64,000 nucleotides of DNA from Pegea sp. RAD2-039 (taxonomy: Eukaryota > Chordata > Thaliacea > Salpida > Salpidae). Location of the stretch: assembly GCA_034620365.1 (NCBI GenBank), contig JAQGEQ010000192.1:615001-679000 (forward strand). Reading direction: 5' to 3'. The translations under genes were made by a program, and so were the position numbers. Shown here piece after piece: positions 1-12,197 of this stretch (within the stretch, counting starts at the first letter, position 1; every line of letters starts with the position of its first letter). A model generated the notes under the pieces. The model saw only the letters and a list, made by a program, of their open reading frames with translations, was not told the DNA's origin and made no database searches.

Positions 1-237
1 AAGATGAATTACATTTACATTGATCAAATTTATTTAATTTTCACCCTTTAAATGTTTAATTAAAATTTGTTATGTATTTTTGATTTACGCAAATACACAG
101 GAAAAAAATAAAAACTAAATAAATGTTTATACATTAACTTCTTTTCATTATTTCTAAAAATTAACCTCTTTAGTAAGAATTAAAAATTCTGTTTATTTCA
201 AATTCTATTTGAAATTTCCATTTAGCTGAAATTTCTC

Positions 238-326
238 TGACGTCATTAACTTGTTCAAATGTTGCACACCCACAAACACTAAACTGAAATAAGTAAATAT
301 ATACAACCATGGCAACCGATGAAGCT
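238..326 (+). promoter_or_regulatory. Promoter region of U3 snoRNA gene copy 1
   Basis: The ~89 bp upstream of the U3 sequence are nearly identical to 12109-12197 upstream of the second U3 copy, while sequence further upstream is unrelated. The block opens with TGACGTCA, continues through an AC-rich stretch and an element around CTAAACTGAAATAAG that could be the snRNA proximal element, then AATATATA about 30 bp before the RNA start, then CCATGGCAACC (X-box-like half site). No T-run terminator follows the RNA, so Pol II transcription is more likely than Pol III. Conservation is seen directly; element assignments are inference. Confidence 0.6.
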
Positions 327-530
327 AAGATCATACTTTTAGGGATCATTTCATAAAGGATGTATCTTGACTACGTCATTTAATCATGGCGGCAGACCAA
401 TCACGATGATGAGGATTGGGATCTCCTTCTGAGCAGGAAGGTTGATGTAGGATCTTTTGATCTTACATCATGATGACTGTTCTATCTTTCTATATTGAAA
501 GCTAGAGGGAGGAGATCCTATCTGAGTGAT
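327..530 (+). ncRNA. U3 small nucleolar RNA, copy 1 (box A altered)
   Basis: U3 is the box C/D snoRNA that base-pairs with pre-rRNA and organises the small-subunit processome. The 5' end AAGATCATACTTTTAGGGATC lines up base for base with the metazoan U3 5' end. Downstream come a TGATGA (407-412), a box-B-like GAGCAGGAAG (431-440), box C TGATGA (471-476) and a terminal CTGAGTGAT (522-530) with box D CTGA. Length is about 204 nt against ~217 nt in human. Compared with copy 2 this copy has one extra A just after GGGATCATTTC, within or next to box A, plus a single G/A difference near 412. It could be a functional variant or an early pseudogene. Identification rests on recognised box sequences and their order. 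Confidence 0.82.
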
Positions 531-3000
531 AAATTTATAAATAAATAATTATTAAAAATAATAAATAAACTTATAATCAATCTAATAACGACTTGCGTTC
601 GCGTAAAGTCTTTTTTTTAGTTGGAAATATTCATGAAAATCTGTAGTGTTCGGGACATAATGTCCTTTTTTAAATTTTTCTTTTAAATGTATCCTACAAA
701 TCCTGAAATTTTTATCTCTATGTCTTGTAGTTTTTATTTATTTTTTTCGTGCTCTATCTGCGTCATTCTTTGTATCCGAGTAAGTTTTTACTTTATTTAC
801 ATCTACGTCATGTTACAGATACTTGCGTGACGTTTGTCTAGAAGTAAATTTTATCTAAAAAACTTCTAAAATTTTTAAAGTGGAATTTTGAGATTATTTC
901 TTTTTAATGTCAAAATATTTGTTGTCATTTCATGAAATAATCCATATTTGTGATTGATGAATGTAATTAATCTTGTAAATTTTTAAAAATTACATTTTTT
1001 GATTTTATAAAACCATCAAAATGATTTGAAATTTTTGTGTAATCCTTTCTTGGCTATTTTTTTCTAAAATTAAATCATTATTCTTAGACCATTCGTTAAA
1101 AGTAATTTAATTTCAACATTAAAAAAAGCAGAAAAACAAGAAAAATTAAAAATAAATGATTTAATTTGCCTTACTGTAAAAAACCAGTAAAGGAAAACCA
1201 ACATGTGACCTCGTCAATAAAAACTTTAAAAAATATTTTATAAAATAGTTTAAATTTTACAAATAATTTCTATAAAACAGTTGATTGAAAATGGACTGAA
1301 ATTGTCTTTCAAAAATTTAAAATATTTATAAATTTATTGATACAATCTTTTATTTAGTATCACATTTTTTTAATGTTTAAAATAAGTTGTACAAAATCTG
1401 ATGTGGATTAAATGGTCATCTCTAAGTTACAACTAATTTGTAAATTTCGGATAAAATTCAACTAAATGCTGTAAGATTCAATAAATGTCCAAATATTTTA
1501 GCTAAGATAAATTCACACTCTCATCTAAATCCAGTTTATTTTCATTAAACTGATAGAAGAAAAATAAATAGTTACAATAAAGGAGAAGTTAATAACTAAT
1601 CTTATTTAAATTATTTAATTGAATAATTTATTTCTATTAAACTTGTTTATTTTAAAAATTCTAAAAAAGCAATAATTAAATGTCCGGAAAAAGCAAATTT
1701 GTATTTATTTTTGTGTTTAGTTATAACAACAAACAGTACAACATCAATTCATTTTACTTATTACTTTATTTATTATAAAATTACTGATGTAAATTCAATT
1801 AAGAATAAAAGCTAATTTGTTTGTTGAATTATTTTTTACATTTAGTTTGATAATATATAAATTGTTTATAAGATTTGAACCAATTTTTTTGATAATTATC
1901 TTTAAAAACTTTTAATAAATAGTTTAAAAGTGATGAAAGCAATTAATAAAAAATTGATATTTTATGAAATAAATTGTTTTCAACATGAGTATTTAGCAAA
2001 TTTTAAAAGTATATTTTTTTGTAGATTTTTTAGAAATATTTAAAAAAAAGATTTTATTTAACGAAAGAACTGAATTTAAGAAAATCGGAATTATCGAAAA
2101 TACATCATTTTGATTTTGATAAATCACAGGGAGAAAAAACATTAAAAAATGAGAATATCAATCAAAATGAAAGAGACAATAAAAAGACTTCATTAGAAAA
2201 TTTAAGATGATGATAAAACGCTTCAGTATAATATTTGTTATAATTTTTACTTTAAGTTTTTTTATTTATGATAAATTTCTGTTCGAGCAGTTTTAAAGAA
2301 AATTTAATTTTTTAATTAAATTGAAATTTATGTTGTTTACTGATAGGTACTTGAAAAGTAAAAATTCTTTTCATAGTTAGAAAATTATATTTTTCAGGTA
2401 GCTTTCAAAAAATTATAAAATTTTATTTACTTTTCTTTATACGTTTTATTTATCCGAAAGATTTTTAAACAATTTTTATATTTTAGATAATTTTTTTGAG
2501 ACTTTCTGAATACTGAGCCTAGAACTTTTGTCGGAAGCATATTTATACTTTTTATAAAAAGTTTCTTTTTCGAATATCTAGTTTGTTAATTAATAAAATT
2601 TTTTTTTTAACAAGCAAATTTATAATACAAGTCTCTTTATTATTTTAACTCTTTTTTATAAGTTTTATATTGATATAATTTTTGATAATTTTTGATGTGA
2701 TATGTATTTAAAAATAAATAATTTTTATGTTGATTTATTTTATCAAAATACAAAATGAATCAATTTTTAATTTAAACGTTTTTCATAGAATTTCATAAAA
2801 TACAAATATTGTTTACCGATTTTCTTTCAACAAACTTCCAAAGCTTTAAAAATAAAAAAGTTTTTAAACAAATTAGCATAAAAAAAAAAGTTTGTTAAAA
2901 ATTTCCCCTCAAATTTTTCTGATCTTAAAATGCTTAATTGACATCTACAAAATCCTAAAAACTTCCACAGAATTTACACCAAATAAAAACACAAACCAAA
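531..3000. other. AT-rich intergenic DNA, no gene seen
   Basis: Very AT-rich sequence with short ORFs only and no recognisable coding homology. Its one notable component is a ~750 bp block (about 1240-1990) that recurs in inverted orientation at about 12750-13490. Confidence 0.6.
1240..1990 (+). repeat. Long inverted repeat, left arm
   Basis: This block reads as the reverse complement of about 12750-13490, with only small indels and substitutions (for example a ~5-nt indel beside the AAACAGTTGATTG segment near 1275, and CCGGA/CTGGA near 1683). The two arms are ~11 kb apart and flank the tRNA, SIK and U3-2 genes. No ORF or terminal motif identifies the family; it may be a non-autonomous element inserted in opposite orientations. 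Confidence 0.8.
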
Positions 3001-5602
3001 ATCACAAACCAATCTACGTAAATACGAGCTTCATATGACGTCATTATCGGTAAAGAGAAAGCTTTTTCGCTCCTATATTTCCCGCATTTTTAATCACTTT
3101 AGAATTTGAGGTTGTTATAAAATTTGAGTTTGACGTCAAAACTTTCATGAATGACTGCTTAATTACCTAATGTGTAATTAACGATTTGCTTTGCAAAACT
3201 TAAACTTACCGCTGACGTCACCAAGTGCAGAATGCGTCATAATTTTAAATAATCCATTGGCCACGCTCCATTGAGCACGAGTCATCTGTAGCGTGACCAA
3301 CACTTATTTAATTAATTCATCACGCAATTTAGCTTTAATCTGTGTAGTTGAATATGACGCGCGTACGCCTATCGGATTACACAGTGACGTCATCAACTCT
3401 TCGTTGCGCTCATATTCAAACTTTAAAAATATTTTTTAAGCAAACAGCTTTTGAAAGGTTAACTTTTGAAGTAAATAAATTTAATTTAAATATATTTTGT
3501 CACCGCACGGTGGCGCTAAAGAGGATATGCTTTGCTTGTAACTGGCATTATAGCTTGCCGTCTTTACATAAATATTTCATTTAGTTTCACTTCGTTTTCC
3601 AGTGATGACGTCATCTATAACTAAAATAGTTCTTTGTGAATTTAACAAATATTCTAATTTTTATATATAAACATTTTCTTACAAAAAAAATTAGAATAAA
3701 AAGTGCCAAAAAATTTGTTTCGATTCTAGAAAAATAATTCTTACAAATTAAGAATTAAAATCAAATGCTTTAATTTCACTAAACTCATGTTATGATGACG
3801 TCATCAAATATAGTTTCAAATTTTCAATAAAAAAAAAGTTCTTAACAATTTCAGAAATTGAATAATAACTAACAATTGTGTTTGCATTTAAATCAACTGT
3901 TTGCTGCAAACTGAATGAGATTAGTAGAAACCAAAAACCTCTGAATTCCAATTCAAAAAATTAATTAAAATTTAGATTATTTGCATATGAAAAAAATCCT
4001 TCAAAAAAATTTAAAAATTCACTTTTATAAAAATCTAAATGAAATTAGTGGCATTATTTGAGGTAATTAATAATTTAAAATTTTAATTGTCTACTTTAAA
4101 CACTTATTAGTTTAATTAATTAACATTTTTAAATCACAAAAATGGTTTATTTTATCAAAATATTGTTTGTGATTTCATTTTAAGATTGTTCAGAAATTTT
4201 CAAATTGAGTTTGTTTACTTTTGAAAAAGAAAAATAAACAATTTTGAATTTTAATTTTGCAAGTTAGCAAATTTCATATTTTTGAAAATTGTTTAAATTT
4301 ATAAAAAACATAAATTTAATTTATTAAATAAGTTTTTAAAAAAATAAATTAAATGAAATTAGTTTTTAAATGATTCAATAAACAAAATTTTTATTATTTT
4401 ATTATAATTAAATTTAAACAAAAATTAAAAATTATCAATCAACAAATTTTTCATTTTTTTTTTTTTTGATTTTATCGTTTTGAAACACTTAATTTGATAC
4501 AGAATTAAATTTTGTTTTAATTTTTAAGTAGAAAAAAAAAATGACTAAAAAGGCAATACTAATTTCTTTCACAAATAACAAAAAAAAATGGTTTTTAATA
4601 AAAACTGTTTTTGTCTCAAAAAAAAAAAGTCATTTAAAGTGGCATTTGATAACAGCAAAACCATTCAAGCGTGACTGAACTCCTAAATTTTTGATATAAC
4701 TATTCAAGTGTAACACCGTCGGTCAATCACAAAACAGCGCCACCTAGTGATACGATTTGATTGACGTCTTTTATTTAATGTTAGCTGCAGCGCCAATGAC
4801 GTCACTGCAGCGGTAGCTTAGAAGCAACTTGTGACGTCATATTTTATGATACTTGTGATTGGCTTTTAGTGTATTGCTGCTAATTGAGGCCATTAAGACG
4901 GTTGATGACGTCATTCTTGATGCTGTTTAATGAGAAAGTTGAAAAAAAGCCAAAAATCATATTTTTTAAATTAGATAATAAACGTCGAATCTTATAAGAG
5001 GTGGTGACAGCAAAAAGATCAGAAAAAAAAAAATTTTTAGAGAAAATTTTTTGCAGAAAATTTTTACAAAAATTTCTTTTTAAAAAAAATTTGAAAAAAA
5101 TTTAAATTGAAATTCAGATTTACAGCGTTCAGTGATTACGTCATCTTGATGTTATCCACGCTTTTTCAGTTTTTTGATGAATCTATTTGAATCTTAAAGT
5201 AAAATCTATAACATTGAGTCCTCATCACCTTAGACTATCAATCACAAGATAGAAGGACTTCATGTTAGATGTCAAATGAGTACACATCTAAGTTTTATGA
5301 TGAAAACAATGTTTTGTTGTTGCTATGACGTCACAACTGCTTATCACGCTGCATTATGTGAATTATGTTTCGATGAGATGTCATTTCAGTTTATGACGTC
5401 ATCACAACAATAGCATTTTTGTTTGTAAAATGCACTCATGATTTTGTTTTATTTTCAGCACGTGACTTTGAATATTTTTTTGGGGGACTTCCCCCAAACT
5501 TGTTTTCATTTTAAGAACTTTAATTGTTTTTATATTTTCTAAATCATTTTGGCTTAATTTTAAAAATAGTTTAAATATATTTTATTTGAAGCGTTGTCAT
5601 GT
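3001..5602. other. Intergenic region rich in TGACGTCA words
   Basis: No gene is recognised. From about 3040 the octamer TGACGTCA or one-base variants appears repeatedly (for example 3374-3394, 3600-3612, 3793-3805, 4795-4805, 4906-4914, 5394-5402), unlike the preceding 2.5 kb. AGCGCCACCTAGTG at 4736-4749 is the complement of a CTCF-like core. Poly(A)/poly(T) tracts fill most of the rest. Confidence 0.55.
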
Positions 5603-5675
5603 GGCCGCATGGCGCAATGGATAACGCGTCTGCCTACGGAGCAGAAGATTCCAGGTTCGAGTCCTGGTGTGGTCG
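5603..5675 (+). tRNA. tRNA-Arg (anticodon ACG)
   Basis: A full 73-nt cloverleaf can be drawn. The acceptor stem pairs 5603-5609 with 5668-5674 (two G-T wobbles). The D arm is GCG/CGC. The anticodon stem TCTGC/GCAGA encloses loop CTACGGA with ACG at 5636-5638. The T stem CCAGG/CCTGG encloses TTCGAGT. The discriminator is G at 5675, and there is no intron. A34 is normally edited to inosine in tRNA-Arg(ACG), reading CGU/CGC/CGA codons. The gene stands alone between intergenic sequences. Confidence 0.95.
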
Positions 5676-5676
5676 C

Positions 5677-5684
5677 TTTTTTTT
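5677..5684 (+). terminator. RNA polymerase III T-run terminator of tRNA-Arg
   Basis: Eight consecutive T residues begin two bases after the discriminator base, the normal Pol III stop signal for a tRNA gene. Confidence 0.9.
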
Positions 5685-7183
5685 ATAATTCTATTTTTTG
5701 ATTATTTTGTTATTTGTCCAAAAATTTCAATTTTTCATCAAATTGATTTGAGAGTTGTACTTAGAATCAACATCTTTAAATTCTATTGGTCACGGTAAAC
5801 TTGTCTGGCAACTTCTCGTGTAAATTTTTACATAACAACTTGTTGTGCAGTTACTATGTGGACAAACTCCATCCGGTTGTCATGACAACCAGCAACATTT
5901 TAGTTTTAGCGATTAATCAGGAAGTTCCCGATTACTTATCTTCCAATATCTGATTTGAATTTCCTTATGAGGTCATCACCCTATGACGTCATCACCATTT
6001 CCTCATTCCAAATTATTGATAAAATGTCAATTTATTTTGTAGTGACGTCACCGAAAAGCTTTTGCGAGAGCTTGTTGCTGAATGACGTCATGAGGCGTTT
6101 CTGCTAGCAATCAAAATTTCCGATCATTTGCTATTAGCGGTGGTATGACATCACAAACGCGAGCGAGACGTTGATGTGGTTGCCACAGCAACAACATGTT
6201 GTTGTTTTTTAATCAGTTCCTGTTGCTGTTACAAATCAAAACTGATTTGAACTTTTCACTTGAAACTGACGTGACATATATTCGCGTTTTTGAAGCTATT
6301 CTTCTGGCTTTTTGCGGCTTCAGATCTGTTAGATAAGTAAAATGACGTCATCAACTTAGTTGCAAAAACGAGAGAAGTGAAAAGAGAAAGTTGAAAAAAA
6401 CGAGAGAGTTGAAGAAAAAAGAGAAATTTTTGCTTCAAATGAAAATATTGGATGAAGCTTAAATTAAAGTTGATGTAGATAAAGACACACAAAGCGCGCG
6501 ACGTCTTAGGAGTTTCGAAATTAATCATCTTTATAATGTTCTGATGTTTTTGCAGAGATTTCAGTTTAAGATTAAAAAATTGAGTTTCTTAAAACAGAAG
6601 TTTTTTTTCAATTCACAGAAAAATTGATTTCTAAAAATTAAAAATCTTTCAATAAACATCATTTGTTGTCACAAGCAAGTTGGCAAGTAATTAGGCTGTC
6701 ATGACGTCATAAGGATCGCGCGACTACGTTAGAAATGAGTTCATGTTTCAGAATCGACAGTTTGTCACTGGTTGATGACGTAGCCGCTTAAATGTTAGTC
6801 TTATGACGTCAGCGTCTGACCACGCTTTTTATATCTAAGCTGTTGATAATGAGGAACACACAAATTGAAATCACTCAAGCATGACGACTTGGTGATGTGC
6901 ATTGAAGCGTGACGGTCGTTCAGCAGAATGAATTCTGCAGAAAAATCAATAAAAGAAAAAAAAACGAAAAAAATAAAAATTCGAATTTCAGAAACTGCTT
7001 TGTGTTGCCTCTGCGTGGCGTCATGTATGTAATGATGACGTCATCATGTCGAATTTACATAATGACACGTCACCAGTTAGCAACAATCGCGTAATTAATC
7101 GCTGCCGTCTCGATGTCGTCGCTAAATTGCTTTTTTTTTTCAGATTTTTTTTTTCGATAAAATTTGTTTTGAAATCTTTAAAA
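5685..7183. promoter_or_regulatory. Spacer upstream of the SIK gene, dense in CRE palindromes
   Basis: This spacer holds the presumptive SIK promoter and 5' UTR. TGACGTCA occurs about once per 150 bp (5982, 6042, 6082, 6342, 6700, 6805, 7036 and others). A perfect X-box-like palindrome, GGTTGTCATGACAACC, lies at about 5874-5889. A (T)n CAG site just before 7144 could be a 5' UTR splice acceptor. I see no unambiguous TATA box, and the transcription start is unknown. Confidence 0.4.
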
Positions 7184-10100
7184 ATGGAGAATTTTTCGCG
7201 CGACTTTTACCCCATTCAAGTGCCCCTGTTTCAACCAGAACTTCTGATCCCCAATTTAATGAAACAAGTGACCAGTAACATCTACACGAGACCAACATCA
7301 TTTCAACCAGCTTCGTCGCCTAGCAACTTCTCGCGCGTCGGTGACTTTAAAATTCTCGAAAGTATCGGGAAAGGAAACTTTGCGGAAGTGAAACTCGCTG
7401 AACACATCATCACTGGTGATAAGGTGCGTTGATGACGTCATAAAAGCGATTGTCGATCACGTGATGTTGTTTCAGGTGGCGATAAAAATAATTCAAAAAA
7501 ATTCGAAGTTATTGGATAAAGATTCTGAGATTTTGAAAAATGTTTATCGAGAGATTCAGATTTTGAAAATGTTGCAACATCCGAATATCACTGAATTATA
7601 TCAAGTGATCAACACTGACTCCAACATCTTTCTCATCATGGAATACGCGAGCGGAGGCGACACCTTCGGTTTGTGACGTCATCACGTTTCAATTTTCAAA
7701 AAATAATCTTTTTTTTTTGCAGAAAAAATTTCTAAATTGCCAAATAAACGATTCAGTGAAAAAGACTCGAAACGAATCATCTTTCAAACCGCTATTGCTC
7801 TCGAGTTCTGTCACCGTAACAACGTAGTTCATCGTGATTTAAAGGTATGTGACGTCACCGCAGATGATGACGTCACTCACGTTTTATTGTTTCAGGCTGA
7901 AAACTTATTATTGGATTTAAAAGGAAATGTGAAATTAGCTGGTGAGTCTCAACACGTGACCGGATGTCATCTGAACTTCCGGTTTTCTAGATTTCGGCTT
8001 CGCTAGCTTCTTCCGTAGCAACCAATCACTTCACACTTTTTGCGGAAGTCCTCCCTACGCCGCTCCGGAAGTATTTGGAGGGAAACCTTACGATGGAACT
8101 CAAACTGATATCTGGAGTCTGGGAGTTCTGTTGTTTGTTCTCATTACCGGGTATTTCCCCTTTCAAGCAACTAGTGTACCCGCTATGCGTGACCTGGTCA
8201 CAGCTGCCCACTTCCAACTACCTACCTGGGTCTCAGCAGGTCAGTTTCGCGTTTGTGACGTCATCGAGTCGATTTTGAGATGGATTCTTTTCAGGATGCG
8301 AGGCATTGATTAGAAAGATGATTGTGGTGAATCCCCAAAAACGAATCTCGATCAGAGGGATCAAAAAAGACCCCTGGCTGCAAAGTGTGGCGGTTTGTAG
8401 ACGCAATGACGTCATCGACGCGTTATTGATGACGTGTCATTATAGAAGCAACAAGTAGAGATGATAGTAGCTGGAAGATCTTCAACACCCCAGCCAAATG
8501 ATATCAATGAACAAGTCCTTAAATTGATGCAAGCTCATAATTTCGATCGTCAGAGAGTTCTAGAGGTTTGATGACGTCATCATGTCTATATGACATCATC
8601 AATCAGATGATTTGTAGTCAGTACATATGAAGAAATATGATTCGAATTATGCAACTTATACGTTGATGGTGAAGAAGTTAAGAAGTTTATCAATGAAAGG
8701 GAAGTCTTCGAGTTATTACTCTCATGAGAGCATCAAAAGAAGACCTTCAAATATCGCAGAAAAAGCGCTTTTCAAAGTGAATAAATAACAATTCATCTCA
8801 TAATAACTAATCTGATCTTACATCAGATCAACGGTTCATCTTCTCATCCTCATCAAATTCCTCCAATCAATCGCGAAGCTCATGACGTCACTCATCCAGT
8901 GATTCCATCGTCTTTCTTCATCACTTCTCAAAATAAGGATCCTTATCAACAACAAGCCTATGACGTCATCTCTTCCAGCGCTGAAGATGAGGGACTTGGA
9001 CTCTCATCTAATGATCTGTTGACTGTGAGTGATGACGTCACAACTTCTCGATGATACTGATGACGTCACTTTCTAGAATTGGCATCAGAGTTTGGATTAT
9101 TTGAAAACGCGACTTCAACGACGTCACTCCGTCGCACCGGATGTTACGTCATACGTCTTCCCAACAACACTCGTACAAGATCAACATCCACTGAGCTTGG
9201 TTGCTAGTAGCAACGAGCAAGTGATCTCGCAGTTGATCCGAAGATCGAGTGGATTCTGTGAAGAAACATTTTCGACTTTTGCTGCTAAAAAGGTAAAGAC
9301 ATCTGCTGTGAGTTGACACGTGACTTGATGACGTCATCGTCTCGCAGAACGACGAATATTCAAATGAAGTGACGTCAACGCGATCGAGTCCAGTTGAACA
9401 TCAAATCTATTCAACTTACAGTAAGTCAGCGGGAATTCCCCTAATTTGCATATTTGCATAATTTGCATATTTGCAGAAGATTGCAGCTGTGGGCGTAGCG
9501 GGCGACGACGCGCTAGTGACGGCTTGTTGCGTTGTCATGACGACGACAAGAAACTGAGCGAACAACTGCGGCGTCTACGACAGATCAACGGCTTTCTCGC
9601 GATAACTCAAGTCAGTTACGAAGCGTTCATGACGTCATTGTTTCGAACCGATTTGTAACAGGAAGAAGACGTAATGACGTCATCACCGCCACAAAAATGG
9701 TCGACTTTCAATCCGCTGACATCATCACTTACACGGCAACCAATCATGGTGACGTCACCATCGCAGTCTTTCGATCACATGACGTCACAGAGTAAAGCCA
9801 ATCGCGCTTATATGGCGTCACCAAGGCGACGAAGTATACATGCCGCACCTTACTACGTACCTCGCAGCAGGTAAGCTGATGACGTCATACGCGATTCAAG
9901 TTGACACGTCATTACTGACAGATGCGCGAGTCCTCATGATCGCGACTCACCGATGAATGACGTCACGACGCGACAAACGCGCGACCAATTAAAACTTCTT
10001 GAGCAGCAAGCTGCACAGTTTGTTGAACAATCGTCGAATGACTTTACAGAAACGTCACGTGATGTGATGACGTCATTACCGCTCGACGATCATTCCAATT

Positions 10101-10304
10101 ATCATCAGAATCTGGTGCATCAAAGGTACTTGCAAATACTAACATCACAATGACATCATCAATTCTTCGCGCTTCAGGCTACTATGGAAGTATCAGTTCG
10201 AAGCTCATCACATGCCAGAAATTCTTCAGAAGTTGCAAATCGATTCTGAATCGCGCGTCATCGACGATGCCACAATTGCGCAATGGATGACGCAATCACA
10301 CTAG
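7184..10304 (+). CDS. SIK: Salt-inducible kinase (SIK)-type AMPK-related Ser/Thr kinase
   Basis: Cytosolic kinase of the AMPK-related family; SIKs are activated by LKB1, inhibited by PKA, and phosphorylate CRTC coactivators and class IIa HDACs. Fifteen exons join in phase: 7184-7423, 7476-7668, 7723-7844, 7896-7941, 7991-8239, 8295-8392, 8446-8565, 8618-8776, 8827-9024, 9077-9292, 9348-9420, 9477-9610, 9662-9870, 9922-10125, 10178-10304. Visible motifs: glycine loop GKGNFAEV, VAIK lysine, HRDLKAEN catalytic loop, DFGFAS, and T-loop LHTFCGSPPYAAPEVFGGK with the LKB1-type threonine. After the kinase comes a UBA domain starting NEQVLKLMQAHNFDRQRVLE. RRPS and RRHS sites in the tail resemble PKA/14-3-3 sites. 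The C-terminal LWKYQFEAHHMPEILQK resembles the conserved SIK tail. Introns are 48-56 nt and most carry TGACGTCA. Which vertebrate SIK is closest is not resolved. Confidence 0.93.
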
Positions 10305-12108
10305 GCAACTAAACTCTATTAGTGACGTCATCGAACCTTGTGACGTCATCTTCAGTGCACTGTGTATAATGCCCGACTGTGATTGGCTGTTTATGATATC
10401 ATTGTTGTCATGACAACCATTTTATCATTTGGTGCTCGGAGTGAAGATTTTTTTAGCTGCTAATTTCGTGTCGGTACTTTTACGTCATCATCTTCTCAGT
10501 TAATACGTCTTCATCAAAAAAATTCTTTTCGAATAAATTATCAGTTTGTAAAATTTTTCCTTTTGAAAGTTGACTTTAATGAAAGGTGACGTCATCAATT
10601 TCGCTGTAAGCCGCTGATCTAATAATTTTTTGAACATTTACAAAATGGCCGCTAAAAAAATTGGATTTCTAAAGTTCGATTTTGGCCTTAAATTAAATTG
10701 GCGCAAATCGTATAATGATTTATAGTGGATGACGTCATCAGCACCAATTACTTCGCTTTCAATCGATTTTGATGCACAACTTAGTCAAGTGGTTGTCATA
10801 GAAACTGAAAGCCCTTTGACGTCAGTGACAATTTGATTTAAGAGTTCAAATAACTTCTTTTCTGTTTTTTGACATTTACAGTTTTTCAAAATTTTTTTTT
10901 TTTCTGTTTTGGTTGAAAATATTGAAAAAAAAAGAGAAAGAAAAAATTTAGAATCTTCGATTTTTACCTAAAGTCTCGCGTGTTTGACGTCATGATGTTG
11001 ATTAATTTCCAACTCCGTCAAAATTCGTCAATTTTATTTCAAATCACGTGACAACAAGTCATGGCAGCTAAGTAGAAGTCGGTTTTGCTTGCGCTCTAAT
11101 CACGCGTGAAGCAAGTTTGCAGTAAAATAGTGACGTCATTACAGCAAGCAAAGCTTCCGGAGTAGCGATGTGGGTTTTGTGACGTCACTATTGTATGGTC
11201 AGGCAACTTTAGCGTCTGAGAATTTTTAAGCTAATTTAATTAAGTTTGTGTTGTCAATAGCGACAATTGCGTCATCAGTCTGGTCAGCAATTTGTAGGTT
11301 TTGGTAACTTTTAAATTTTGTTTAAATTTAAAAAATCGAAGTTTAAAGGAAACTAGTTTTGAAGATTTTGCTGGAATTAAAAAAGTCGGTTTTTAAATAA
11401 CGGTCAGTAAAAAAGCAAATATACTGCCATCTAACGGAAAGAAATAAATATTAAATTGCTTGTTGAAAAATTGTTCAGAAAATAAAGTAGATTTGATATT
11501 CTTATTTATTTTTTTGCTAAAATCTTCTATTTTGTGTTAAATCTTTTTTTTATTTTTATTTAAAAGTAATTTGAACATATGCATCTTATAAATGTATCCA
11601 TATTATAGCTTTCAAAGTGATTTTCTTGTTTAGAAAATAAATTTTGAGGCCAGGTGATTGAATTTGAAAATTTTAAAATAAAATCTTAAAAACTAATCAG
11701 TTCATAATTCAGAAAAAAATTATTGATTATTATCAGTACCATTCTCAGCTTAAAGTTTATCTGAAAGGTTATAAGATTGAAAAATGAAATCTATTTAATT
11801 AATCATTAAACTGAAATGTGTGTGGGTTTTTGGTTTTATAAATATAATAAAAGATCTTTAAATCACCTAAAAAGCTTTTTTGCAGAAAAGATAATTAAAT
11901 TATCTTAAGACAAAATAATTTGAACAATTTAAAAGCTTTAAACGTTTACAAATTAAAAAAAAAACTTAAATACAATTTCCTTGTCTGGTTTCTTTTACAT
12001 AAATTCGTAGAAAAAACTTTCCAACAAATTGATTTTGGACTTAATTTCTATTTACAGTGTCCCCATGACCTAAAAACTTTGAAATATAAATCAACTTGTC
12101 ACATTCAT
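10305..12108. other. SIK 3' region and AT-rich spacer
   Basis: An AATAAA at 10532-10537 is a plausible SIK polyadenylation signal about 230 bp after the stop. TGACGTCA copies continue to about 11170 (for example 10322, 10589, 10731, 11132, 11181), and an X-box-like GTTGTCATGACAACC lies near 10405-10419. After about 11280 the octamer disappears and the sequence becomes plain AT-rich spacer without a recognised gene. Confidence 0.55.
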
Positions 12109-12197
12109 TGACGTCATTAACTTGTTCAAATGTTGCACACCCACAAACACTAAACTGAAATAAGTAAATATATACAACCATGGCAACCGATGAAGCT
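12109..12197 (+). promoter_or_regulatory. Promoter region of U3 snoRNA gene copy 2
   Basis: Nearly identical to 238-326. Starts at TGACGTCA, contains the same CTAAACTGAAATAAG block and an AATATATA about 30 bp before the RNA start, and ends with CCATGGCAACC and GATGAAGCT. Because homology between the two loci begins exactly at the octamer and stops at the RNA 3' end, this block is likely the functional promoter. Confidence 0.62.

Noticed and set aside
238..530. The 290-bp direct repeat with 12109-12400 as a transposon or SINE
   Set aside because: The body has the U3 5' end, box B, box C and box D in order, so it is a duplicated U3 gene with promoter.
9293..9347. Alternative strong donor GTGAGT at 9309 in SIK
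   Set aside because: It would give a 39-nt intron, shorter than all others in the gene; GTAAAG at 9293 gives 55 nt. Not excluded as an alternative site.
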